Made by a program: the position numbers and the translations under genes. This document shows positions 36,328 through 44,411 of a stretch of DNA of 64,000 nucleotides, in pieces (the stretch's first letter is position 1; every line of letters begins with the position of its first letter). Below the pieces are notes generated by a model. That model ran no database searches and was not told the origin of the DNA. It saw only the letters and a list, made by a program, of their open reading frames with translations. The stretch is from positions 186,001 through 250,000 of the forward strand of contig FREY01000004.1 of assembly GCA_900143635.1 (NCBI GenBank), in the 5' to 3' direction. This DNA is from Rhodobacteraceae bacterium Alg231-04. GTDB taxonomy: Bacteria; Pseudomonadota; Alphaproteobacteria; Rhodobacterales; Rhodobacteraceae.

Positions 36328-37842
36328 ATGTCGACGATGACGATCAAGGAGATTGCAGCAGGGAATCCGGACTTTTCCATTCTTGTGGCCGCGCTTGGCT
36401 ATCTTGACGCGGAACTGGGCACAACGCTGGTGGCGGACTTGGATAATCCGGGTGCAGAGCTGACGGTTTTTGCGCCCTCCAATGCGGCTTTCGGCGATCT
36501 GGCGGTGCAGCTGGGTTTTAACGGTGATCCGGCAGATGCCGAAGCGGTGACGGCCTTCATCGTGGCCAATGTGGACCCGGCGCTACTGCTAGACATCGTG
36601 ACCTACCATGTTTCACCCGGTGCGCAGTTTTCCGGCGATGTGGCGGCGGCAGACACCATTGCCACGCTGAATGGCGCGACGATCACACCTGATCTGCCGA
36701 CGTTGGTAGATAATGAACCGGACGCGCTGGACCCGACGCTTATCAGCATCGACAATGAGGCGACCAATGGTGTGGTGCATGTGATCGACAAGGTGCTGCT
36801 GCCGGTAGACCTCGCAGCGATTACGGCCCCTTCGATCACTGAGATTGTTGCCTCCAGCGGCGGTGAGTTTGACAATACCGGCGGAGATTTCGACATCCTT
36901 CTCGCCGCAGTGAAGGCTGCTGGCCTGGCGGAAACACTGGACAGCAGCGCGATCGACGTCACGGTCTTTGCCCCCACGGATGATGCCTTCATCGGGCTGG
37001 CCCAGACACTGGGTTACGATGGTGACGGCGAAGAAGGGGCCTGGACCTTTCTGGTCGATGCGTTGACCCTGCTGGGCGGCGGTGATCCAATCCCGCTGCT
37101 GACCGAGATTCTCACTTACCATGTGGGCACGGAAAGCCTGCAGGCCAGCCAGGTGCTGACATCGGATGAGATCACCACTTTGCAGGGCGGTACGATCGAG
37201 GTCGACGGTATAACCCTGATCGACAAGGATCCGGATGTTGAGGACCCGCAGATCGCGGCAATTGACCTGCAGGCCTCCAACGGTGTGGTGCATGCCATCG
37301 ACGGCGTGCTTCTGCCTGCGGACCTGTTGCAATCAGATGGCAGCGGCGATGTGGATTTCATCATCGGGGATAATAAATCCTCCACCGTGTTCACCGGTGC
37401 CGACAATGATCTGATCAGCGGAATGGGCGGCCGGGATAAGATTTTTGCAGGGTCCGGCGATGATATTGCTTCGGGCGGCAACGGCCGGGACAAGCTGTTT
37501 GGCGGCAGCGGCAATGACATGCTATCTGGCGGTAACGGCAAGGACCACCTGTTTGGCGGTAGTGGCGATGACACGCTGGACGGCGGGGCCGGACGCGACA
37601 AGTTGTTCGGCGGCTGGGGGGCAGATACCTTTGTCTTTGCAGCCGGTAGCGGCAAGGACAAGATCATCGGCTTTGAAAGCGGTCGCGACATGATCGACCT
37701 CAGCGTATACGGGTTCTCAGGCTACGAGGAGATCGAAGACCACATCAGCGGTGGTCTGTTCAGCACCCGCATCGATCTGGGCAACGGCGACCAGATCCAA
37801 GTTCTGGGCGGCCGCGTGGATGCAGATGACTTTATCTTCTGA
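36328..37842 (+). CDS. Exported protein with two FAS1 (fasciclin) domains and RTX repeats
   Basis: The 504-residue protein has no signal peptide. Two fasciclin domains (about 5-160 and 165-335) are recognisable by LTVFAPSNAAFGDL / VTVFAPTDDAFIGL and VVHVIDKVLLP / VVHAIDGVLLP. A calcium-binding RTX block (about 350-430) has repeated GGxGxDxLxGG units, and a serralysin-like C-terminus ends DADDFIF. This layout means type I secretion through an ABC exporter, with a role in surface adhesion or matrix. GGAGG precedes the ATG. No exporter gene is adjacent. Confidence 0.9.
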   Translation: MSTMTIKEIAAGNPDFSILVAALGYLDAELGTTLVADLDNPGAELTVFAPSNAAFGDLAVQLGFNGDPADAEAVTAFIVANVDPALLLDIVTYHVSPGAQFSGDVAAADTIATLNGATITPDLPTLVDNEPDALDPTLISIDNEATNGVVHVIDKVLLPVDLAAITAPSITEIVASSGGEFDNTGGDFDILLAAVKAAGLAETLDSSAIDVTVFAPTDDAFIGLAQTLGYDGDGEEGAWTFLVDALTLLGGGDPIPLLTEILTYHVGTESLQASQVLTSDEITTLQGGTIEVDGITLIDKDPDVEDPQIAAIDLQASNGVVHAIDGVLLPADLLQSDGSGDVDFIIGDNKSSTVFTGADNDLISGMGGRDKIFAGSGDDIASGGNGRDKLFGGSGNDMLSGGNGKDHLFGGSGDDTLDGGAGRDKLFGGWGADTFVFAAGSGKDKIIGFESGRDMIDLSVYGFSGYEEIEDHISGGLFSTRIDLGNGDQIQVLGGRVDADDFIF

Positions 37843-37939
37843 AGCCGGGAAACAGCAGCCGCGGGCAGCGTCCGGATAACGGCTGGGCTGAGACTGGGCA
37901 GGGCAGCAGCGCAGAGGCAGCGCTGCCGTCGTTATCACG

Positions 37940-38395
37940 TCAGCGGCTGCGGGCGGCAGCGATCCAGATCAAAGCCAATCCAAATGAGACGATGGCATTC
38001 CAGCCGGCCATGGAAACCCCGAACATTTCCCACGGTATCTCATCACAGCGCACCAGCGGTGCTGTCATGATCTGGGCCATCAGATCCTCGGGGCTGAGAC
38101 CGCCGATCGGGCCGGATGTGCAGGTGGATGGTCCCTCCCACAGTCCCTTTTCGACGCCAGCGTGGAAGACACCGATTGCGCCGGTTGAAAGCGCTGCCAA
38201 TGCGCCGAGCCAGGGCAGAATAGCAGCCGGGATCAACAATGCCAGAACTCCGATGCCAGCCGCGGCGGCATGGGGATAGCGCTGCCAGTAGCACATCTTA
38301 CAGGGCGCCATATCGCCGATATATTGAAACCCAAAGGCGCCCAGAAGCATCGCCGCAGAGCCGCCCGCCGCGGCAAGGATCAGTAGTTTTCGCAT
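37940..38395 (-). CDS. Disulfide bond formation protein DsbB family
   Basis: DsbB-type proteins sit in the inner membrane and reoxidise DsbA with quinones. The 151 residues include four hydrophobic segments, the first periplasmic cysteine pair in APCKMCYWQRYPH and further cysteines in GPSTCTSG and VRCDEIPW. I start at MRKLLILAAAGGSAA; an upstream open extension would run into the DedA-like gene. It begins two bases after the end of that gene, indicating one operon. Confidence 0.88.
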   Translation of the reverse strand: MRKLLILAAAGGSAAMLLGAFGFQYIGDMAPCKMCYWQRYPHAAAAGIGVLALLIPAAILPWLGALAALSTGAIGVFHAGVEKGLWEGPSTCTSGPIGGLSPEDLMAQIMTAPLVRCDEIPWEMFGVSMAGWNAIVSFGLALIWIAAARSR

Positions 38396-38397
38396 AC

Positions 38398-38976
38398 TCA
38401 GAACACTCGCAGCATAAAGAACCCGCCGAACAGCAGCGCGACAAACAGTGTGAAAACTGTTCCCAGCCGCTTTTCGATGAAATTGCGTGTCGGTTCGCCG
38501 AATTTCCACAAAAGCCCGGCGACGATGAAAAAGCGCAGCGCACGGGCGAGGATGGAGGTGGCAATAAAGGTGCCCATCGGCATGCCGGTCCAGCCGGACA
38601 TGATGGTGATCACCTTATATGGGAAGGGGGTGACCCCGGCGCCCAGCACGGCCCAGAACCCGAAGTCATTGAACCGGGTGTTAAATTCCTCCATTGCACC
38701 GCCTTTGCCCATCGCCTCGAGGATCGGCTGGCCAAGGCTGTCATAAAAGAAGGCTCCGATTGCATAGCCAAGAACGCCGCCTAATACAGACGCCACCAGC
38801 GCCACCAGCGCGATCAGCCAGGCGCGGGACGGGCGGGCCAGGATCATTGGAATCATCATGACATCAGGCGGGATCGGAAACACAGAGCTTTCGACAAAGG
38901 AGACCGCCGCCAGATACCACAGGGCGTGGGGGTGGTCGGCCAGCGCCATGGTCCGATCATATGTCTTTCGCAGCAT
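38398..38976 (-). CDS. YqaA/DedA-type VTT-domain membrane protein
   Basis: The 192-residue integral membrane protein contains FVESSVFPIPPDVMMIPMIL near the N-terminus and FGFWAVLGAGVTPFPYKV in the middle, both typical of the YqaA branch of the VTT/DedA superfamily. Members are thought to act in lipid or undecaprenyl-phosphate transport; this protein's cargo is unknown. It is first gene of a two-gene unit with dsbB, at the left flank of the genomic island. Confidence 0.88.
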   Translation of the reverse strand: MLRKTYDRTMALADHPHALWYLAAVSFVESSVFPIPPDVMMIPMILARPSRAWLIALVALVASVLGGVLGYAIGAFFYDSLGQPILEAMGKGGAMEEFNTRFNDFGFWAVLGAGVTPFPYKVITIMSGWTGMPMGTFIATSILARALRFFIVAGLLWKFGEPTRNFIEKRLGTVFTLFVALLFGGFFMLRVF

Positions 38977-39128
38977 TGCACCTGCTCCTGTTTCCTTGGC
39001 CTCAATGCGGATTGAACACGGGCATGGCGTCAGGTCAACAGGAGGGGAAACAACTTAGCGATAATGCGCGGATCCCGCTGATTTTGCCTCTGGACCTTGC
39101 GCGCGGGCTTCGCTAGGAAAGCGACAGT

Positions 39129-39171
39129 GCCCAAGTGGCGGAATGGTAGACGCAGGGGATTCAAAATCCTT
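39129..39171 (+). pseudogene. 5' half of split tRNA-Leu (CAA)
   Basis: GCCCAAG acceptor strand, D arm GCG/CGC with GGTAGA loop, and anticodon arm GGGGA-TTCAAAA-TCC are intact, with anticodon CAA at 39162-39164. After base 39169 the sequence no longer continues as a tRNA: there is no T arm with TTCGANT and no strand complementary to GCCCAAG. The missing 3' half, ending CTTGGGT-A-CCA, is at 56198-56255. The gene has thus been separated by a 17-kb insertion and cannot yield a functional tRNA. Confidence 0.9.
39157..39169 (+). repeat. attL core
   Basis: GGATTCAAAATCC is identical to 56198-56210. The core is itself an inverted repeat (GGATT-CAA-AATCC), as expected for the symmetrical anticodon arm used by tyrosine integrases. 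Confidence 0.88.
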
Positions 39172-39254
39172 AAAGGCGGTCTATCAAGGGCGATTAAGCC
39201 CTTGTTTATGTGACGTATTGACTGTTGTCCAGGTGGTTGTATTTTGTTCACCAC

Positions 39255-39265
39255 TGCTTACCACT
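39255..39265 (+). repeat. Possible integrase arm-type site (left)
   Basis: TGCTTACCACT recurs exactly at 56140-56150 near the right end, in the same orientation. It is preceded by CACCACT, a partial copy. It lies just upstream of the integrase ATG. Confidence 0.5.
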
Positions 39266-39275
39266 GGATATTGTC

Positions 39276-40433
39276 ATGAAAAACGTCAGCACTATTCGAA
39301 CTGGCCTTGCTATCTACCGGAAGGAGCGTTCACCGTACTGGTACGCGCGCCTATGGAATCCGCTGACCCGTCTCTACAAGGTCAAATCCACAAAAGAGAA
39401 AAGCCGCATTCAGGCAAGAGAAGCTGCCATAGAGTGGGCAGACACGATTGACCATGTTGCGATTGCAGAGGCCAAGGCAGAGCGCAAAACGCACTTCGAA
39501 GTGTATGCCAAGCAGCTTCCCAAAAGTGAAAAGGATGATTGGAAAAAGCTGAACCGGCCCGGTGATGGAATTCTTGATTACTTCGGCAAGACGCCTGTTA
39601 CCAAGATCAGAACCGGCGATTTGCGGCAGTACATCGAAATCTTGAAGGGCAGGGGGCTTGCGGTCACAACACAGAAGAAACACCTTTACACCATTCGTAA
39701 GGTGTTGCGGTACGCTCTGGAAGATGGGGTGATTATTGCCATACCGGACAGCCCAAAATTGAATACGGTGACGGACAAGCCGCGCCCGAGCTTTACACCT
39801 GCCGAATACACGAAATTTTTTGATGCATTGTATAGTTCAATCGGGCAGGTTGGAACGCTGCCTAGTGGAAACCGAACAGTTTCCACACTCAAAATAAGCA
39901 AAGAGCATTACGCAATGTTTGGTTTTTTGAAATATTCTTTTCTACGGCCGACAGAGGGCGAGCTTTTCGGCATTCGGCACCGTGACGTTAAAAAAGTTGG
40001 AGGGTCAAACCCAAGGCTGGACATAACGGTTCATAACGGGAAGACCGGCAAGCGTCTAATCCATACTTTGGAATATTGTGCTGACCTGTATGACAAAATT
40101 GAAAAGATGAACCCGGATTATGAAACAGATGATTACTTGTTTTTGAATGAGTATCAGAACCGCAGCACTGCATTGCGAAAGGCCGGTGAAATCTTCGCAT
40201 GGATAGCTGAAAAAGCAGATTTAAGGTTTGATAGTGAGGGAAACAAGCGAACTGTATACTCTTTCCGCCATTACTGCATTCAAAGCAGGATTCGCGAAAG
40301 TCACGGGAACGTCAACCTCCTTACTCTAGCCAAAATGTGCGGTACTTCTGTTGAAGTCATCGATCGCTTTTATGCGAAGAAAATGCCGTTGAGTGAAAAT
40401 ATCATCTCCAATCTACAAAGTTATGGAGAATAA
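39276..40433 (+). CDS. Tyrosine recombinase/integrase
   Basis: The 385-residue integrase has an N-terminal arm-binding region, a SAM-like core-binding domain (about 85-165) and a C-terminal catalytic domain. The catalytic domain shows YSFLRPTEGELFGIRHRDV (first Arg), the Lys in NGKTGKRLIH, the YSFRHYCIQSRI box with Arg-His, and the nucleophile Tyr in VIDRFYAKKM. All essential residues appear present. I start at MKNVSTIRTG; a TTG further upstream overlaps the putative arm-type site. Its position beside the split tRNA identifies it as the enzyme that integrated this island. Codon usage is less GC-biased than in flanking genes. Confidence 0.94.
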   Translation: MKNVSTIRTGLAIYRKERSPYWYARLWNPLTRLYKVKSTKEKSRIQAREAAIEWADTIDHVAIAEAKAERKTHFEVYAKQLPKSEKDDWKKLNRPGDGILDYFGKTPVTKIRTGDLRQYIEILKGRGLAVTTQKKHLYTIRKVLRYALEDGVIIAIPDSPKLNTVTDKPRPSFTPAEYTKFFDALYSSIGQVGTLPSGNRTVSTLKISKEHYAMFGFLKYSFLRPTEGELFGIRHRDVKKVGGSNPRLDITVHNGKTGKRLIHTLEYCADLYDKIEKMNPDYETDDYLFLNEYQNRSTALRKAGEIFAWIAEKADLRFDSEGNKRTVYSFRHYCIQSRIRESHGNVNLLTLAKMCGTSVEVIDRFYAKKMPLSENIISNLQSYGE

Positions 40434-40943
40434 GAAATCGCCTCCTGTCATGTCTTATGAGAGGATAATCCCGCCTGAAATTAATGTGGTCAAATGTATA
40501 ATTTTTTCGACAAGATATCTGATGAGATTCTGAATGAAGAGCGGTTAATTTGGCGACGCGTAGATCATAGCAATCCTAAAGTAGGCTGAGGTCGGTTTGT
40601 CTGCGTCTGAACTGTGTCGGGATCATGGAATGATCCGCTTAGGTCTCCTTGATCGGTAGGTCAGGTTGCAACCCAAACTCTACCGGAGAACGTCCATGGC
40701 CGTTCAGCAACCCACGCGGGCCTTGCCTGTGCTGCACAAGGCTTCGCTCAGCCTGCGCTATCGACGGAATTACACCACCACACGGGTACTACCTCAGTAA
40801 TATTTAACGCCGTGACTTCCTCGTTTTGTGTTGGTGTGCACCACCAAAACGGTCAACCATCATTTCTTTCAAGAGATGTGCCGTCCCCAACTTCAGCTTG
40901 CTGAGAAGGGGGCGGGATCATATCACATCGAGACTAATACACA
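40434..40943. other. Intergenic region downstream of the integrase
   Basis: No convincing gene is seen in 510 bases. A perfect hairpin GGATCAT-GGA-ATGATCC lies at 40620-40636. Bases 40690-40800 are GC-richer and contain a short open frame from ATG 40696 (34 codons) that may be the remnant of an insertion sequence, but I cannot match it to a family. Confidence 0.4.
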
Positions 40944-42131
40944 TTACTCGAACGTCATCGTCCTCTGATCTTCGAAAATACGCTTTTCAAGTTTAACTAT
41001 TTCTTGCATTCCATCTTCATCGAAGATCACAATCTTTCCAGGCACCCTTTCGTGCCTTATACAGACAGTGTCATTTTCTGCTCGGTAGCAGGGCCTTCTT
41101 GAATCGACGCCAGAAAATTTGCCTGTAACACCTGCGTCGTGCAACTCTTTTGCAAGTTCGGAGCCATCGCGACCGCAACCATTGAACATCTGACAGCCAA
41201 ACCCGATTGCAATCACTCTTTGCCCCTCATGCACGATTACATATGGGGACAGCATCGTTGTGATGTGATTTCCTGTGCATTCAAGTCTTGAATCAGGCCG
41301 CACATAAATGGAAAGCAGAATCTCTTCCCTATCACCTTTTGCTCTGTGCGTGCAGTTCCTCAATTCCGGGAACCTGCTCCACAAAACTGATCTGACTTCG
41401 TCATAAGACATTCCAATGCTCACACCAAACATGGTGGTGAAAGCGCTGTTTCGGACTGAGGGAGCGTTGTTGGTAGCGGATTTAACTGTTTTACCGCTCG
41501 ACTGAGTTTCAGTAATCACCTCCCCTTCTTCACCAGGCTCGCAGTCAATGCAATATACCAGCAATTTGGCGATTGCTGTCTCGATGTGCAATTGTGAGAA
41601 ACTGCCTGACTTCTCAGCCTGATCTCCAGGAAGCTCTTGGACAAATTTACGAAACCCCTTCTCGGTACCTGGCCCCCAAACACCATCGATTTCACTGTTG
41701 TAAAGCCCCAAATTTCTCAACGAAATTTGTATTCGTTTGCGGTCAAATACCGACATCGCCTGAAACGCAGAATAACCCGGTACCGTCACTTCGTTACCTT
41801 CAAAGACCGCGATTGATTCAACTATGCGTCGCTCAATGCAAGCCATCTCAGAACGGCACGCGTTTCTTTGCTGCAACATCTGCCTAGCAGACACACGAGC
41901 GGCTTCGACCCCAATCCTGCCTGCGTATTTCTTGTAGGCGGCACTAGCCTTCCTGTCCAAACGTGAAAGGGTATCTGACATGCAGATTGCGCTTTCTGTA
42001 GGATTGAGTTGATCGCTACAGTTAAAGGAAGGCTCAACAGCTTCGGCTGAATTCGCGAAAAAACAAAATACCGTCACCATAATGGAAGTGCAACTAAAGC
42101 GAAATAGCGAATCTGATACAATATATTTCAC
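40944..42131 (-). CDS. Secreted LprI-like protein with peptidoglycan-binding-like domain
   Basis: The 395-residue protein starts at GTG (AAAGG six bases upstream) and has a signal peptide ending near NSAEA. An LprI-like domain follows (about 35-115; FNCSDQLNPTESAICMSDTL with paired cysteines). Then comes a peptidoglycan-binding-like repeat (about 130-170; ISLRNLGLYNSEIDGVWGPGTEKGFRKF) and a C-terminal region of unknown type with several cysteines. The LprI domain is named for lysozyme inhibition in mycobacteria. A periplasmic, wall-associated role is plausible, but the function is unknown. The gene lies alone in the AT-rich part of the island. Confidence 0.8.
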   Translation of the reverse strand: MKYIVSDSLFRFSCTSIMVTVFCFFANSAEAVEPSFNCSDQLNPTESAICMSDTLSRLDRKASAAYKKYAGRIGVEAARVSARQMLQQRNACRSEMACIERRIVESIAVFEGNEVTVPGYSAFQAMSVFDRKRIQISLRNLGLYNSEIDGVWGPGTEKGFRKFVQELPGDQAEKSGSFSQLHIETAIAKLLVYCIDCEPGEEGEVITETQSSGKTVKSATNNAPSVRNSAFTTMFGVSIGMSYDEVRSVLWSRFPELRNCTHRAKGDREEILLSIYVRPDSRLECTGNHITTMLSPYVIVHEGQRVIAIGFGCQMFNGCGRDGSELAKELHDAGVTGKFSGVDSRRPCYRAENDTVCIRHERVPGKIVIFDEDGMQEIVKLEKRIFEDQRTMTFE

Positions 42132-42308
42132 AACAAACCTTTCTCAGCTTAGGGGTTTCTTTGCGCGCAATTACTGACGATCAACAAGCCGAGCAAGACA
42201 TCGAAAGCCAACCGCTTATCGGTCATCATTTTTCATGCTTCAAAGAAATTCTCCGGAACCTTCCCATCCCATATCAGGGTTGGGATTATATGTATCCAAG
42301 AAGTCGCG

Positions 42309-42749
42309 TTACGCAGCGGGTTGTTCACCATAGAAGTTTTCGCCTTCGTCCCCCTTGGTGAAAAACTTGACAACTATCCAAGCGTTAAGCCCGATGGCTC
42401 CGAAGAAAGCAATGGTTTGAAAAATCCGGACCGAAATATGATCGTAGCTGTCTACGAGAGAAATTGTGCAGAACAAGAGGAAGGGTGCAAAGAGTACCCA
42501 GCCTGGTAGGTTAACGTCGTGAAGCCTCCGGAAGGAGACGGTCAATAGCGGAAGAAAGAAGAAAGTCGTTACAATCCATGGATTGTCGACAACGTGGTCT
42601 TTTCTTAGAAAGCCAGAGGTAAGCCAATAGACCAAGATGTAAGCTATGACCCAGAAAATTTGAAATGTCCAAAATTCACGTCTGCAGGCTCTACCGGAGA
42701 AGTTGTGAACTTTTTTGAAACATGAAATGATGTCGTTTGTTATGCTCAT
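42309..42749 (-). CDS. DUF805 family membrane protein
   Basis: The 146-residue protein has the DUF805 hallmarks: NFSGRACRREFWTFQIFW at the N-terminus and SFRRLHDVNLPGWVLF in the middle, with four hydrophobic segments. GAGAG precedes the ATG. The family has no known function and is common in mobile regions. It lies downstream of no other gene on its strand, so it is probably monocistronic. Confidence 0.88.
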   Translation of the reverse strand: MSITNDIISCFKKVHNFSGRACRREFWTFQIFWVIAYILVYWLTSGFLRKDHVVDNPWIVTTFFFLPLLTVSFRRLHDVNLPGWVLFAPFLLFCTISLVDSYDHISVRIFQTIAFFGAIGLNAWIVVKFFTKGDEGENFYGEQPAA

Positions 42750-42951
42750 TTTTCTCTCGTGCGGTTTAGTTTATTAAAGGTGAAGCTGGTTCAGCTGTTG
42801 TTTGTCACAACTCTGGATCATTCTGCAACCTACTAGAGTCGTTAGGGCGAGACCTTGAGTGTGGGGAGCTTCAGAAACGTCTGTTTCAATAAGGTCTACC
42901 CATGCGATACATTCCAATATGGCTCATTTTTTGTACTTTTAGGGTCGGTAT

Positions 42952-42980
42952 TTGACATAAAAAACGAATCCAGTTAGGAT
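42952..42980 (+). promoter_or_regulatory. Sigma-70-like promoter of the resolvase
   Basis: TTGACA (42952-42957) and TAGGAT (42975-42980) are separated by exactly 17 bases, 34 bases upstream of the resolvase ATG. No strong ribosome-binding site is visible before that ATG. Confidence 0.65.
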
Positions 42981-43013
42981 CTAGAGGTAAAAAACACAAA
43001 GTAGTGAATTTGT

Positions 43014-43568
43014 ATGAAGATAGGCTACAAGCGCGTTTCCACTCTCGATCAGAACCTTGCCCGCCAGGACTTGGGAAAGATCGACAAGTCTTTTGAGGAA
43101 AAGATTTCAGGGAAGTCATCTGCAGATCGACCAGCCTTGATTGCGATGATTGAATTCGCGCGTGAAGGCGATGAGGTTCTTGTTCATTCCATCGACAGAC
43201 TGGCACGTGACCTAAGGGACCTGCAGCAGATCATTCAGGAGCTAAACGACAAGCAGGTGACAGTGAGGTTCCTGTCCGAAGGTCTGAGCTTCTCAAGTGA
43301 CCAGGACGACGCATTTGCAAAACTACAGTTGCAGATGATGGGGGCCTTCGCAGAATTTGAACGCAACATCATTCGAAAACGCCAAGCCGAAGGGATTGCC
43401 AAAGCAAAGCGCCGTGGCGTTTACAAGGGTCGCCAGTCGTCTATCGATGCAGATGCTATCAAGCAACGTGTCGCTGGAGGCCAAGGAGCCATTGCAATCG
43501 CCAAGGAACTCGGGATCAGTCGGGCATCAGTGTATAGGATTTTGAAGGCAGAGAAGGCAGAAGCATGA
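43014..43568 (+). CDS. Serine recombinase (resolvase/invertase family)
   Basis: The 184-residue protein has the resolvase catalytic domain (about 1-135): YKRVSTLDQNLARQDL with the nucleophile serine, VHSIDRLARDLRDLQ and GAFAEFERNIIRKRQAEGI. A C-terminal helix-turn-helix follows (about 145-180; ISRASVYRIL). It is full length and could resolve cointegrates or invert DNA inside the island. No paired res-type repeats are obvious beside it. A short frame starts in its stop codon (ATGA). Confidence 0.93.
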   Translation: MKIGYKRVSTLDQNLARQDLGKIDKSFEEKISGKSSADRPALIAMIEFAREGDEVLVHSIDRLARDLRDLQQIIQELNDKQVTVRFLSEGLSFSSDQDDAFAKLQLQMMGAFAEFERNIIRKRQAEGIAKAKRRGVYKGRQSSIDADAIKQRVAGGQGAIAIAKELGISRASVYRILKAEKAEA

Positions 43569-43877
43569 CCACTATCAGTAACCTGATGAAAGAGGAGCCT
43601 CACCATTGGGGATTGCGTGGTGACCCATACCTGTGGCAGCAATTGAAAACCGAACTTAAGAACCACCAACTACCAACTACCAAGAACTCGTACTGAGCTG
43701 GCTTTGACGCTAGAGCAAGAGTTCGGAAAGATGACAGGGCACAGCCTGGCCTTGGAAGATGAATTTTTTATGCCGGAGCACGCCCATGGAGGCATGTCCT
43801 CTGGCATGATCTCATGCGACTTTTGGCGGCGAGTAGCGTTACCGACTATTTTGTCTCGTTTCGATAAAACTGCTTGA
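43565..43877 (+). pseudogene. Frameshifted small gene coupled to the resolvase
   Basis: An ATG overlapping the resolvase stop opens 43 codons (MTTISNLMKEEPHHWGLRGD... to TTKNSY-stop at 43694-43696). Skipping one base at that stop gives a continuous further 60 codons (ELALTLEQEFGKM... HGGMSSGMISCDFW... to 43877). The joined product of about 103 residues reads like one protein and contains HWGLRGDPYLWQQL and GGMSSGMI blocks that I recall from uncharacterised Rhodobacteraceae proteins. It is either a broken gene, a sequencing error or a programmed +1 shift. Confidence 0.55.
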
Positions 43878-43917
43878 GCGAGCGAGTGAAAACGAGGCCA
43901 TTTTGCCCTACTTTTAT

Positions 43918-44283
43918 TTACAGCCCCAATTTACCTCTGCAATATTGCCATGTGTCGTCACAAATGCCGGAACTTACACCGCGAAAACGAGACACTCCAA
44001 GGGAAGCCCGCCTTTTATTCACGAGATTTAGGTAGTCTTCACTTAGGGGGCTTTGATTGAGGGATCGAATTTTCAGGTCGGCATGGCTGTCCATCATAAA
44101 CGAGTACTCTTCTGGGAAAAGCTCCATGTGCAACTTGCGGACCGCCGTGTAGACGTCCTCTTTGGAAGCGAAGGCAGTCTGACCATTCGCATTACAGAGA
44201 AAGCCCTCTACCGGAATTCCGGCGAGGGCTTTTTCTTCTTTCTTAAACCTGCTCAAATACCTCTCCAGACGCTTGCTCGCCAC
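43918..44283 (-). CDS. Hypothetical protein downstream of the polymerase-like gene
   Basis: I do not recognise this 121-residue product. It starts at GTG (in-frame TAG directly upstream, no clear ribosome-binding site) and begins ASKRLERYLSRFKKEEKAL, a basic amphipathic helix; the rest is mixed alpha/beta with no membrane segment. It follows the polymerase-like gene on the same strand after 128 bases, so co-transcription is possible. The start is uncertain. Confidence 0.5.
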   Translation of the reverse strand: MASKRLERYLSRFKKEEKALAGIPVEGFLCNANGQTAFASKEDVYTAVRKLHMELFPEEYSFMMDSHADLKIRSLNQSPLSEDYLNLVNKRRASLGVSRFRGVSSGICDDTWQYCRGKLGL

Positions 44284-44411
44284 CTAAACAGTTAAAGAGC
44301 ATCCAGTGTTCCATCAGTGCAAAAGGAGCCTTTCGCGTAATTCTTGCTTGGAAGGCGAAATTCCATGATACACCTGCCGCAAACTATACTTGCCATATCT
44401 ACTCCTTTCCC

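Noticed and set aside
39129-39230. Reconstituted tRNA-Leu at the left island junction
   Set aside because: After the anticodon arm there is no T loop, and no 3' strand complements GCCCAAG; AAGGGC/GCCCTT downstream forms only an isolated hairpin.
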